From Tenrec ecaudatus (lineage: Eukaryota; Chordata; Mammalia; Afrosoricida; Tenrecidae): a stretch of DNA of 64,000 nucleotides. The stretch covers positions 73,156,494 to 73,220,493 of the forward strand of contig NC_134535.1 of the NCBI RefSeq assembly GCF_050624435.1. The letters run 5' to 3'. The notes under the pieces were generated by a model. That model saw only the letters and a program-made list of their open reading frames with translations, searched no databases and had not been told where the DNA came from. Made by a program: the position numbers and the translations under genes. Position 1 is the stretch's first letter. Every line of letters starts with the position of its first letter. This document shows, piece after piece, positions 32,601 to 44,021 of this stretch.

Positions 32601-35097
32601 TGCACAGGGCTGATTGCAAACCACTTCTAGTGGAGCGATGAAGGAAGGTGGTGGACTCAGCACAGAGCCCAGCACCCCACACTGCCTCTCCATCCAATTT
32701 CTACCACCACATTTCTGCACCAACATGTCTTACTCCAGAGTGCTCTTTCAGATGCCAGCAAAGGTTACATCAAAATATAAAGCGCCATTCAGGTAGAAGG
32801 GAGGATTTACCTATTGGACCACCATATGACCTGATGGAACAGTAAAATCACAAAAAGTAAAGGACCGTGGCTTACTGGTCTACATTTATGTGCTAACATG
32901 AATAAACACATACTTATGCAAATGGCTTCCTTCTTGGCATAATGGCCATGGAAGCTTCCTGGCTTTCTTACACCATCACCTGGTCCCTGATCATGGGTGG
33001 GGACAGAGGCACTGCCTTCTCTTTATATCTGCACATCTCGGTCTTGGGACACTGGTGCTGGGAATCCCTCCCGTGTGGCTGCAACTTAGGACGAAGTGAG
33101 AACACAGTGGGAAAGCTCTTGTCCAGACATGGTCCCCCGACACAGTTGCTTCCGCTTTCAGCTCTGTGCCTTAATTCTAATGCCGTCCATTCCTTTCGTT
33201 TCTGTATGCTTTTGAATGATCTCTGTCTCCATTTGTGCAGAAATCCCTTGGACGCCCTCTTCCATTCCTGTGTTGACCGTGAAAAGCACAAGGTTGTGGT
33301 GTTCTGTTAACATAAGTGAAACCTAAGCAAATCAGCCAACCACATCTGTCAAGAATGCTGTTCCTCTCCAGCCAGCTGCAAAGAGGGTACATTATAGAGT
33401 TATTAAGGTCTACGTAAATCCTCCTATTGAAATTTCAGGGCATCATTGTGACCCAAGCTAAGGGAACTCCAAAAAAATCCATTAGAAATACGCAGACTTC
33501 AGAGCCATATTACTTTTACAGCAGACATAATTTCCTGAAGTAGTCTCCCTCTGGGAGCTAATGTATACCTTCCCATGTTTGCCAATTGTTCGGGATTATG
33601 AGGTCAGAATAACTGTGCTGAGTGAACATTCATAACACTCCCATTATTTCCTCTGTGAAGAGCTGTTCTCATTCTAATAGATGCCCCCTATCTTTGCAAA
33701 GCATCATTCTCAACATTACCATACTTGTGTTTTCACTACAAAGGCTCATTGGTGCTGATCTGTGTTATTTTTCTTGCCACCAAATTATTTGCTTCATCTA
33801 TCTAATCCTTTTGCCCTCTGTATAATGTTTCAATTTAGAAAGGAATATCAATATACTGTCTCTTGTGCTGAGAATACTTTCGTAGTCAAAAATCTAATGA
33901 CATATTCAATCACCCTATTAGTGTTGCACGTATATCTTGATACAATGGTAAATGTCTGAGAATGCTGAACTCCTAAGAAAATGAGTAAGGTCATCCACAG
34001 GGGATACACAAATCGTGATTATTCCTGGAGTCACGTTTTCAGTGTAAGCACTCCCTCTGGCACATTTGCCCTCAGGACATGACTGTTGAAACAAAATTAT
34101 TTCACTTAAACTCCTATTAATGGGAACAATAATTCTAGTCAGCAGCCCTTTGTGTTACAAAAGACTGTACCTCCTAAGAATCATTCGAGAGACTTAAAAA
34201 TGCCTTATAATTCAAATCAAATGTCTCTCGTAAGGCAATGGAGTATATGACTCTTTTATGATAAACTATAATTTTTGAATACATAATACAATTGTCCCAT
34301 CACTTGGTATTCCTGGTGACAGATGTAGAGGAGGATTAAAATACCTTGTTTTGTAGGTATTTGGGCAACACTACTAGTCATATATCCTTTTGTTTCCTTG
34401 ACAGTGGTTTAAAAGTGTTCCAAACCTCTGCTATATTCAAGGAAGAACATTTTAATAGTCCCTTTAATCGCTCTCTGATAATGTTCCCCTGAATTATTCA
34501 TTACCAGGAGTGACTTTCAGAGTCAAACTAAATAACAGTTCCCCCAAATGATTCTTCTACCATTCATATTCCCTTTTTATTTTATCTTCTAAAAATAAAG
34601 TATTATAAGACGCAGACAAATAGAATAAGACAACTTTGAAGATGCATTCCTATCTACCAGAATTGGAACATTTTCCCATTAATCATGTCTCCAAGAGATG
34701 AACAAGATCCAAGACCACCTGTCCACCATAGCCATGGTAAGCCACTTCCTCTAACCATACTCAGCCCATCCCCACCTTTTCTCAGAGAAATAAGGAAGAG
34801 GGCAAAGTGTACCTAACCATTACACTTGCCTGCCTCATGCAAGTTATCCACTTCCTGCCTCCTTTCTTCCATGTAGAACCCAAACCCCTACTCTGACCCA
34901 AGCCTTGTTTGACATTCCAACTTTCTAAAACCATTAATGCATCTCATAACAATCTCCCTTGCAATAATCTCTGTGTTGAAAAATTAGAGGAAAAGAAGAA
35001 AGAAGAGACAGAGGGAAGGAAGAAAGAGGTAGAAAGTAGATAGTCATTGTTTCTGGACAGTTCTGTTTCTTATTTCCCATCACATCCCCATACCAGT
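32601..35097. other. Unassigned, mostly AT-rich sequence
   Basis: About 2.5 kb with no gene and no repeat I can name. The 122-codon frame at 32942-33310 and its overlapping antisense frames have no domain, no Kozak-supported start and no polyadenylation context I would trust. Confidence 0.45.
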
Positions 35098-36010
35098 CGC
35101 TGTTGTTGGCAGGGGTTGGCTGTAACTCACAGTGCTACTGTGTCTAACATAACAAAACACTGCCTGGTCCTGCACAACCTCACAATCATCACCATATTTG
35201 AGCCCATTGCTGGGGCTATTATGTCAATGCATCTCGATTACCATTGTACCATGATACACTGATAACATTGATAGGGTGATTGAATATGCCATTAGATTTT
35301 TTACTATAAAAGGATTCTTGGCTCAAGAGACAGTACTTTGATATTCCTTTCTAAATTGAAATATTATAGAGAAGCCAAAAGACTCATCAAGAAGTCTTTC
35401 TCTGTTTTGCTGACCCCCTACCAACTGTTAGGGCCTTCTCTAGGAAATGCTTCTGCTGAAAACATGCCCAAAGTGCATAAGATGAAGTCTCATCACCCTT
35501 GTTTCTAAGGATCAATTCTAGTTGTACTTTTTTCCAGGACAGAATTATTCATTCTTCTGGACATTCATGATATATTCAAAATGCTTAGACATTGTCACAA
35601 TCCAAAAGTACCAATTCTTCTTCAGCCTTTCTTGTTCATCATCCAGCATATAAATCGAATGGGTTGGGTCAGGTGTACCTAAGTCCTCAAAATGGCATCT
35701 TTGTTTTTGAACACTTTGAAATGTTCAAAATGATCTTTTGCAGCAGATTTTCCTAATGCAGTAAGTCGCTTGATTTCTTGACTGCTACTCCCATGAGTAA
35801 TGATTGTGGTCCAAATAAAATGAAATCCTTGGCAACTTCAGTATTTTCTCTCTTTTCTCACAATGTTGCTTCCGCTTCAGATGTGAGGGCTTTTGTTTTC
35901 CATTGGTTGAGAGGGATAATCCATACTGATTGATGAGTGTAGACTTGGTTCTTCATCGGTAAATCCTTTCAGCTGTTTGCCCTTTCAGCACTGTGTCAGT
36001 TTGATGATCT
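35098..36010 (-). mobile_element. RTE LINE 3' half, split by ~150 bp
   Basis: Minus-strand RTE. The 3' end is at 35098-35245 ('CTGCCTGGTCCTGCACAACCTCACAATCATC') and upstream parts at about 35400-36010 ('CTGACCCCCTACCAACTG', 'ACATGCCCAAAGTGCATAAGATGAAGTCTCATCACCC', 'CTTTTGCAGCAGATTTTCCTAATGCAG', 'AAATGAAATCCTTGGCAACTTCAG'). A ~150 bp unrelated AT-rich stretch separates the parts. Frames are broken throughout. Confidence 0.8.
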
Positions 36011-36328
36011 TATTATGTGTCCTTGTGTATTCCACTTTGCTCATACTCTGCAAAGGAGAGACGGAGGTGGAGAATGTAGACCTATGTCTAGAAGCCCAGC
36101 ACCTTCAGTTAAGACCAGCCCTCAACTTCTGGCTTCTTTCATTGGTGGGAATGGAGCTGAATGTAGTTCCTACAGGCAGTCCTTGATGATCATTAGGAAT
36201 TAAGGACAAATAGATTCAAACCTTTCAGCTATTTTCCTTTCACCAAATGAAAAGAGAAACATGCTTGGTTCCTAGTTTGTGAACTTCTGACTTGTGTATC
36301 ACCTGTAGTTATAAACCAGCCCCTGGAA
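36011..36328. other. Unassigned sequence
   Basis: The purine-rich part (about 36050-36180) is not recognised. Confidence 0.4.
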
Positions 36329-36620
36329 AGCCCATACTTAGAAGAGATTTGGGGGATCAGTTCCAGATAACTACAATAAATCAAATATCTCAATAAAACA
36401 AGACATGCTTTTGTTGGGTTTCCAGTGCATATAGAAGTTTTGTTTTTACTATACTTTATTAAGTGTGCAATAGCATTATGAAAAAACATTGGAAATCGTG
36501 CAAGAATGACCATATTGTAAACCCATGCTGTGGGGAAATGACGCAGACAAACACTCTCGGCGCAGGGTCCTTCAAACTCGCTGTGTAACAAGTGGCCACA
36601 CCTCTAAGGACAGTACAGGA
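36329..36620 (+). mobile_element. Tigger1-like non-autonomous DNA transposon
   Basis: Left part 'GGGGGATCAGTTCCAGATAACTACAATAAATCAAATATCTCAATAAA', then 'CCAGTGCATATAGAAGTTTTG' and 'TTAAGTGTGCAATAGCATTATG', match one Tigger1 terminus. 'ATGCTGTGGGGAAATGACGCAGAC...CGGCGCAGGGTCCTTCAAAC' matches the other terminal region. The transposase part is deleted, as in a MITE-like derivative. Confidence 0.65.
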
Positions 36621-36639
36621 AAGCACTGCAACGCAAGGT

Positions 36640-37740
36640 GTGTCCGTGTACTGGAAATGAGAGGCGTCCGCAGTGGATCTTAACAACGAGTGCTGCTTTA
36701 CAACATGCACCAGTACTGCCTGGAAAATGGCGCCGAAGTAGGGTCCCCCTTCGGGAACTTCCTTGGTGTGATCTCCAGATCGGTGGCGAGGAGGCCAGTG
36801 GGAGGGAGTCTGGCACAGACCCTGGTCTCTCTGCACCCGGGGATCATGTGTCAGTCTGCCTGCAGATGGCGCAGCTGTGCTCACCACAACACGAGCTTCC
36901 CTGCATTTCCCGATTGGAGAGCAGTGTGCCACAGTCCCTTGTACACCCTCTCCCCTGTCCCTCAAGACCAAGGTGCTGGCTCAACCCCACTTGACAAGCT
37001 GTGTGAAGCTCTCCCACCCATCTTCGTGACCCATAAACCGCACTCCCTTAGGGCTCCCAGCTCCAGTGACCACCCCCCCCCAGCCATGTGTCCCTGCTTT
37101 CCCCACTCCCAGAGACCCCCATGCACTGTGTCCCCTTGCATTCCCTCCCAGCCATCACCCCTCAGCAATGTAGTCCCCTCTGTTTCCCCACCCCCCACGT
37201 GGCACACACTATGGTCCTTTGCTTGCCCTCCCCGGGAAACCAGAGCACTGCCGCCTCCTGTGCTATTCCTTCCCCTAACGCCAAAGACTCACATGCTGTG
37301 TTCATCTGCGCGCCCCACCCCAATCTGTGGCCCATGTACCAGGTTCCCTTGGGGTTCCCAGCTCTGGGGACCTGCGGCCATCCCATCCAGAGACCCCCTT
37401 TCACCCCTTGCCTCCCTGAGCAGTGGGACACAGACTTCTACCCTCTTCTCCTTCCCCTCTGGTGTGGAGAACAACCAGCATGAGGAGGAGACTCAAGACA
37501 GTCTGACCCGCTGGGCATCACTGGATGTCTGCTTGGACTTCTGGAGGCCCTGGACACTAGACACCGCTGAAGCCCACAGATCTGAATTCCAATTGGGATA
37601 ATCCCCTTGTAGATACCCTCCATACACCCCTAAAAAGCAAGGGCATAGCTAGGCCCTCCAGATAGATAGCCCAACCATCTAGGGAGACTGACAGAGAAAG
37701 ACACAGAGAGACAGCTCGAACCCACAGCATAGTTGGCTCC
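36640..37740. repeat. GC-rich block with ~300 bp degenerate duplication
   Basis: The most GC- and CpG-rich part of the window. A C-rich segment repeats at ~300 bp spacing: TCCCTTAGGGCTCCCAGCTCC at 37044 and TTCCCTTGGGGTTCCCAGCTCTGG at 37344, with similar surroundings (CCACCC...GACCCAT before, GACC...CCAGAGACCCC after). It directly precedes the L1 body, so it could be its 5' UTR. AAAATGGCGCCG at 36724 looks like a YY1 site, but also like a Tigger terminus. The 303-codon frame at 36690-37601 is a by-product of low stop density. Confidence 0.5.
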
Positions 37741-38759
37741 AAATAGTTGGTAGATTTAGTCTAATTATCTTCTGAGAAAGAAAAATGCAAGACTCCTTTT
37801 CTCGCCAGAAGAATTGGAACTCAGCGCATGAGGGTTACTGGGCAGCCCTCCCCAACCCTGAATAGAAAGCCCTTCCTCCCTGGGGCTGCTGCATGACTCA
37901 GGACTCTCCACTCCTTACACCCTGTCTGGGAAAACTGCTGTGAACACAAATAATTGAAGGACTGCACGCTCCCTACATTTTAATTTACAGGGTTGATAGG
38001 TGACTTTGGAGGATGTGATACACCCCTCAAGTACCCCAACCACCATGACCGCTAGAACCAGCTTCCTCCAACTTGATAACACACCCTAACTTTTAACTTA
38101 CCATGTAAAAATATACCTAACATAACCCTCTTTCCCAACTCATTAAAAACTAACACACTTAAAAGGAAGGTTTCCTACGATTAATACCACTAACTAAAAC
38201 CTATTCCCGAGTACCTATAACCTATTTCTCTTATTCAACCAACAGATACTCCATCATCATCTACACATAATACCTTTTCTAGCAACTAGTTGATCTTCTG
38301 CTAGCCTATAGAGCCAGGTCCTCCTCCCTACCAATCACAGAAACTAACGCAGTACCTTAGCTCATCCAGGATGGGACACAGACAACACCAGCAGCTACCA
38401 CAAAAATCTAGAGAAACAAAAATAAATCACTAAGGATGATCTAAACCCAACAGTTTACACAGAAGAAGCAACCCCTGAATTGTCAGATAGAAATTCAAGA
38501 GAATGTTATTTAGAGTCATATAAGAAATTAGGAGATCAATCCTGAAGACAGATGAAAAAAAGAGAAATACAAGAATCCTCACACTGAAGGTAAATTCAAG
38601 AGTTAAGTGATGAGGTAGCAGAATTAAGGAAGCAAGGTGAAGAATCTCAACAATAGACTAGAAGAAATGGAAAGTTAAATCAGCAAACTAAAAGATAACC
38701 AAGCAGAATTCAGCAAATGAGAGAAGCAATCAAACAAAAGGCAAAAGAATCTGAAGAAA

Positions 38760-39420
38760 GTCTGAGAACGATTTGCGATGCGATGAAGTGAAAAAATATC
38801 CAAATTATTGGGGTATCATAGCAGGAAAAAACAAATAAGCATACAGTTAAAATGATCAGGGAATTCTTGGGAGATAATTTCCCCAGTGTCACAAAGGAAC
38901 AGATGCTAATCATCAGGAAGCAGAGACAATATCACTTAGATTAACACACACCCAAAACAAAACAAAAAAACAAACATCAGGACATATAGTAGTCTAATTA
39001 AAGAACTTCAAGGAAAATGAGAGAAACATGAGAACCGCTAGAGAGAGAAAATAAAATCACATATAAAGGTGAACATATAAGAATAAACTCAGGCCTCTCT
39101 GCAGAGACCATTCAGGAAAGAAAGAATTGGAGAAGAATATTCTGAAAGTTGAAAGACAATAATTGCAACCCACTGTCCTGAAAAGCTTTCCATGAAATTT
39201 TAAGGGAAAATAAGAGTTTTCTCAAATAAGGAAATATTTAGAGAGTCCTTCAAAACAAAACCAGCATTACAAAAATTACTCTCCATTTCTTTTTGGGCAG
39301 AAAGCCAACAACTGCAGCACACAAGCATGAGACCACTTTAGTGTGTAAAACTACCCAGAAACCAACACACAGAAAATAGCACCCAAAACATTACAGAACA
39401 AATGGAGAAATGAATATTAG
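38760..39420 (+). pseudogene. L1 ORF1 (RNA-binding protein) relic
   Basis: ORF1p is the L1 RNA chaperone. Visible remnants: the start of the RRM (NIQIIGVS, about 38795), REFLGDNFPSVTKEQ, then in the C-terminal domain ITYKGEHIRI-like and GLSAETIQERKNW-like segments (about 39055-39140) and YPAKLSMKF-like, KFKGKIRVFS, KTKPALQKLL-like segments (about 39180-39280). These need frame changes to read through. Stops, frameshifts and a small deletion make it non-functional. The coiled-coil region upstream is not clearly preserved. Confidence 0.75.
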
Positions 39421-39504
39421 AATAAACTCCTCACACACATACCCACCCTATAAACAGGGAAGAAAGGAAAATATCAAACACAAACAGTAATAAATGAGAG
39501 CAAT

Positions 39505-39990
39505 TGAGATAGTTTATTGGGCCAACCAGGCTGATAGACACATGTGGAGTCAATTGAAGGGCAGAGAGATAAATGGCTTGGTGAGCCTCACCTTTCTAGT
39601 TCTCAGGTCTCTTGCTTTGTGATGGTCACACCAGGGTGCAGCTGCCTTAGCCAGTTCCCTGCTTCAGCTGGCAAGGCTCACTTCCTGCAAGACATCCCCA
39701 AAAAGAAGCTGCATGGACCTACCCTGATGCAGCCATGAGTGCTGGAGGAGCCATGGAGACCCCTGCCAGTGCTGAGATGCTTACACGCTCACTGATTCAG
39801 CTTTCCTCCTGCAGTCGGTGTCATAGTGTGTGTTTTATGAGATGGAGGAGGACTTTGTGGATTGGTGTCAGACATATGGGTTAATGTTGGACTTGGGGGC
39901 TTGGGCAGCACTGGGTTGGGCTGTTTCCTTAATGAGCACTTACCCTTTATATAAAACTCTCTCTTATATATATGAGTTTATGTGGATTTG
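39505..39990 (+). mobile_element. ERVL-type LTR inserted between L1 ORF1 and ORF2
   Basis: Starts TGAGATAGTTTATTGGGCCAACC. The body matches the minus-strand LTR at 9801-10318 (complement), with 'CCCTGCTTCAGCTGGCAAGGC' and 'GACCCCTGCCAGTGCTGAGATGC'. The 3' end is missing: after GGATTTGTTTTT the sequence becomes the T-rich tail of an L1. No second flank duplication can be matched, so a deletion followed insertion. Confidence 0.75.
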
Positions 39991-40256
39991 TTTTTCTTTT
40001 TTTTTCAATCATTTTATTGGGGGCTCGTACAATGCTTATCATAATCTATATATACCATGTATCAAGCACATTTGTATATTTGTTGCCATCATCATTCTCA
40101 AAACATTTGCTTTCTACTTGAGCCCTTGGTATCAACTCCTCATTTTTCAAATCATTTTATTATGGGCTCATACAACTCCTGTCAAAATCCATACATACAT
40201 CAATTGCATAAAGCCCATTTGTACATTCATTGCCCTCATCATTCTCAAAAGTACCC
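39991..40256 (-). mobile_element. Two stacked L1 3' tails
   Basis: The first starts with a T-rich run and 'CAATCATTTTATTGGGGGCTCGTACAATGC' and stops at about 40134. A second 3' terminus, 'AAATCATTTTATTATGGGCTCATACAACTCCTG', starts at 40148 and ends at about 40250, where ORF2 of the host L1 resumes. Both are on the minus strand. Confidence 0.75.
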
Positions 40257-41072
40257 AGCAACTAACCTGCAATCAGACTTAATAACATGGACTAAAATCA
40301 CCTATACAAAAGAGTGGCACACTGGATTAGATGAGAGATCCATCGATCTGCTGTCTTCAAGAAACATGTCTGAATGTCACAGACAAAAACAGACTCAGAG
40401 TCAAAGGATGACAAAAATTTTACCAAGCTAATGGCAATAAAAAAGCAGGGTTGCAATATTAATCTCTGGAAAAATAGACCTGAAGGTGCACAAGAAAATG
40501 AGAGACAAAAATGGACATTACTCAATGCATTAGGGATCAATAGACAAAGAACCTATAACCATAATGCACTTATCTGTGCCGCATGAAAGACCCTCAAAAT
40601 TCATCAACCCAACCCTTAACGAGATGAAAGGAGAAATCACTGCATCAATGATTATAAGAGTCTATTTTAATACACCACTCTCAAAGAAAGATAAATCAAC
40701 GGGTAAGACACTCAATAAAGGAATGGGAGAGCTGAATAAGACAATCTATCAACTTGACTTCATAGGTATTTATAGAGCTCTCCATCCATCAGAAAAAAGG
40801 TACGCATTCTTCTCCAATCCACATGACTTGTATTCTAGAGCAGACTACATGCTGGGACATAAACCAAGAGTGAGAAAATGCAAAAGCATAGAGATCAGTC
40901 GATCCATCTTTTCTGACCATTACACCATTCAGCTGAAAATCAACAATAGAAAGATTAGACAAATAAGGACAATATTTTGGAGATTCAACAATTTACTTCT
41001 CAAAAAAGATTGAATAATAATGCAAATAAGAGAGGAAATTTGGAAGTTCCTAGAAACTAATGAAAACAATAA
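40257..41072 (+). pseudogene. L1 ORF2 endonuclease domain relic
   Basis: APE-like endonuclease part of ORF2, which nicks target DNA. Readable: early 'ICCLQE-H'-like segment (about 40335-40370), then an open stretch at 40564-41013 containing FNTPLS (the family GDFN motif; the catalytic Asp is lost, the site reading VYFN), SRADYMLG (family SRIDHILG, D retained), SDHYTIQLKINN (the catalytic SDH, retained). Ends at LLKKD before an insertion. Not functional. Confidence 0.82.
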
Positions 41073-42366
41073 TACCTGAGGCGAAACCAACGGGGCCAAT
41101 AGTTCTGGAGGGACATGGGAGAAGGGAAGGCAGCAGGAAAGGAAGTGGGTGTTCACAAACTCAGGGACAAGGGAACAACAAGTGATCCAAAATCGATGGT
41201 AAAGGGGGTGTAAGAGACCTGGTAGGGCTTGATCAAGGGCAATGTAACCCAGAGGAATTACTGAAACCCAAATGAAGGCTGAACATGATAGTGGAACAAG
41301 AGGAAAGTAAAAGGAAATAGAGGAAAGAACTAGGAGGCAAAGGGCATTAATAGAGGTCTAAATACAGACATGTACATATGAAAATATATTTACTTATGAG
41401 GGGGGAAATAGATCTGTACACATATATTTATAGGTATAATATTAAGATAGCAGATGGACATTGGATCTCTACTCAAGTACTCCCTCAACACAGAACACTT
41501 TGTTCTAATAATCTGGTATTCTGTGATGCTCACCTTCCCGACACGATTGCTGAAGACAAAGCGGGTACATAGCAAATGTAGTGAAGAAAGCTGATGGCTA
41601 TCAGAAGATATAGCATCTTAAAGGCTTGAAGACAAACAAGTGGCCATCTAGCTGAGAAGCAACAAAGTCAACATGGAAGAAGCACACCAGCCTGTGTTAT
41701 CATGAGGTGTTGATAGGATCTGGTATCAGGCATCAAGATCCAGAACAAAAAGTATATCATTGTGAATGAGAGTGAGTGCAGAGTGGAAACCCAAAGCCCA
41801 TCTGTAGGCAATTGGACATCTTCTTACAGAAGGGTTGCAGGGAGGAGACAAGCCAGTAAGGGTGTAGCATAGCACTGATGAAGTATACAACTTTCCTCTA
41901 GTTCTTTAGTACTCCTCCCACCACCCCACACTATCATGACCCCAATTCTACCTTACAAATCTGGCTAGAGAAAAGCATACACAGGTAAGATAAGAGCTGG
42001 AAACACAGGGAATTGAAGACAGATAAACTCCTCAGGACCAATACTAGCAAGGTAAGGGTAATGTTGGGGGAGAATGGGGGAACTGAACACAATGATCTAC
42101 CTATAACCCCCTCTCAGGGGGACAGAAAATAGAAAAATGGGTGAAGAAAGGCATTGATCAGTGTAATACATGAAAAAAAATAATTTATAAATTATCAAGG
42201 GTTCATGGGGGTGGGGCAATGAGGAGCTGATAACAAGAGCTCAAGTAGAAGGCAAACGTTTTGAGAATGATGATGGCAACAAATGTACAAATGTGCTTGA
42301 CACATGGATGGATGGATTATGATAAGAGTTGTATAAGCCCTCAATAAAATGATTTTTTAAAAGAAA
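41073..42366 (+). mobile_element. Young L1 3' end nested in L1 ORF2 (insertion 1)
   Basis: About 1.3 kb of L1 3' UTR from 'GAGGCGAAACCAACGGGGCCAATAGTTCTGG' to 'CCCTCAATAAAATGATTTTTTAAAAG'. It splits ORF2 after the endonuclease. Flanks GAAAACAATAA (41062-41072) and GAAAATGATAA (42367-42377) are a worn duplication (9 of 11). Confidence 0.82.
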
Positions 42367-42634
42367 GAAAATGATAACACAACATACCAAAACCTATGGG
42401 ACACAGATGTCCCTTTATTACAATAAATGCACATATGAAAAAAGAGATGAGGATTATGGTCAGCTCCTTAACACAGCACCTCCAGCAATTAGAACAGAGG
42501 CAACAGCACAATCCTTCCAACAGCAAGAGAAAAGAAATCATAAAAATAAGGGCAGACATAAAAGATCTGAAAAAAAGAAGCACATTGGGGGAAAATCAAC
42601 AAACAAGAAGCTGGTTCTTTGAAAGGATTGACAA
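42367..42634 (+). pseudogene. L1 ORF2 linker between endonuclease and reverse transcriptase
   Basis: 'ACACAACATACCAAAACCTATGGGACACAG', 'ACAATAAATGCACATATGAAAAAAGA', 'AAGAAATCATAAAAATAAGGGCAG' and 'AGCTGGTTCTTTGAAAGGATTGACAA' (coding for the family SWFFERI segment) follow normal ORF2 order. Stops are present. Confidence 0.8.
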
Positions 42635-44021
42635 GTGGGAAGGATGTGTCACTTTATTAGATCCAATTGGAAAACAATCAGGAAGGTCAGGAGACAGGCC
42701 TAGAACTATTTATTGGCTTTTGGTTTTTTTCTTTTCTTTTTCTCATGTCTATCCATATAAGATAGGCAAGATAACCAATCCCGAGAAGTAAATAACAAGG
42801 CCAATGGCTCCGGGGGAACATGGGAGAGGAGGAGACGGGAGAAAGGAAGGGGGCAGCTAACAACCCATGAAAAAGGGAATAATGCCTTAGAATGCCTGTT
42901 GGGAGTTGATCAAGTGCAATGTAGCCAAGAGAAAGTACTAAGAGTCAAATAAAGGTTGAACATGATAGTGGGAGAGGAGGAGAGTAAAAAGAAATAGAGG
43001 AAAGAACTAGGAGGCAAAGGGCATTTATAGAGGTATGAATATAGGCATGCACATATGTAAATATATTAATAGGTATATAGGTCTCTGTACATATATTTAA
43101 ATGTTAAATATTAAGGTAGCAGATGTACATTGTGTCTGTACTTAAATACTCCCTCAACAGAAGAACACTTTGTTCTAATAACCTGGCATTATGTAATGCT
43201 CACCTTCCCAACAAGATTGCCGAAGTCAAAATAGATAGAGCATCTGTGATCTTAAAGGCTTGCAGATAAACAAGTTGCCATCTAGCTGAGAAGCAACAAG
43301 CCCACATGGAAAAAGCACACCAGCCTGTGTGATCATGAGGTATCAATGCGATCAGGTATCAGGCATCAGAAGACCCAAAACAAACAAATATATTGATGCA
43401 AATGATGGGGGTCAGTGAGGAGACCCAAACCCATCTGTAGACAATTGGACATTCCCTCACAGAAAGGTCACAAGGAAGGAACGAGATAGCCAAGGATCAG
43501 TATAGCACCAATGAAACACAACATTCCTCTAGTTCTTTAATGCTTCCTCCCAGCTCCCCCACCCCCACCCCACTATTACAACCCCAGTTCTACGTAACAA
43601 ATCTGACTAAACCAGAACATGTACACTGGTACAGATAAAAGCTCTCAATACACAGAATCCAGGACAGATAAACCTCTCAGGAACAGTAATGGGAGTAGTG
43701 ATACCATGAGGGTAGGGGTAAGGTGAAGGGAGAGAAATGGAGAACCAGCTACAATGATGGACATATAACGCCACCCCATCCACACTCAGGGGAGATGAAC
43801 AATAGACACATAGACAAAGGGAGACCACAGACAGTGTAAGATATGAAAATAATTTATGTTTTATCAGGAGTCCATTAGGGTAGGATGGTGATGGAGGGAG
43901 AGGGAAAAGAACAGCTGATGCCAACTGATGGCAACATAAGCACAAATGTGTTTGATACAATTGATGCATGGATTGTTATAAGAACTATATGAGCCCCCAA
44001 TAAAATGATTTCTTAAAAAAA
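42635..44021 (+). mobile_element. Young L1 3' end nested in L1 ORF2 (insertion 2)
   Basis: About 1.4 kb of L1 3' UTR, with the T-rich segment at 42715-42750 and 'GAGCCCCCAATAAAATGATTTCTTAAAAAA' at its end. Flanked by GAAAGGATTGACAA (42621-42634) and GAAAGGGTTGACAA (44022-44035). Excising it rejoins ORF2. Confidence 0.92.

Noticed and set aside
32942..33310. 122-codon plus-strand frame as a possible exon
   Set aside because: Opposing long frames overlap it on the minus strand and no protein similarity is visible; nothing marks splice sites in the right phase.
36724..36735. YY1 site AAAATGGCG as proof of an L1 promoter
   Set aside because: A nearby Tigger terminus has a near-identical word, so the site cannot be attributed to L1 with confidence.
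36459..36971. 170-codon minus-strand frame with arginine-rich stretches
   Set aside because: Crosses a Tigger remnant boundary into the GC-rich block; no motif and no conserved frame.
36690..37601. 303-codon open frame, the longest in the window
   Set aside because: Proline/serine/cysteine-rich translation of a C-rich duplicated block, with overlapping long frames on both strands. No domain, no recognisable homologue and no exon structure; low stop density explains it.
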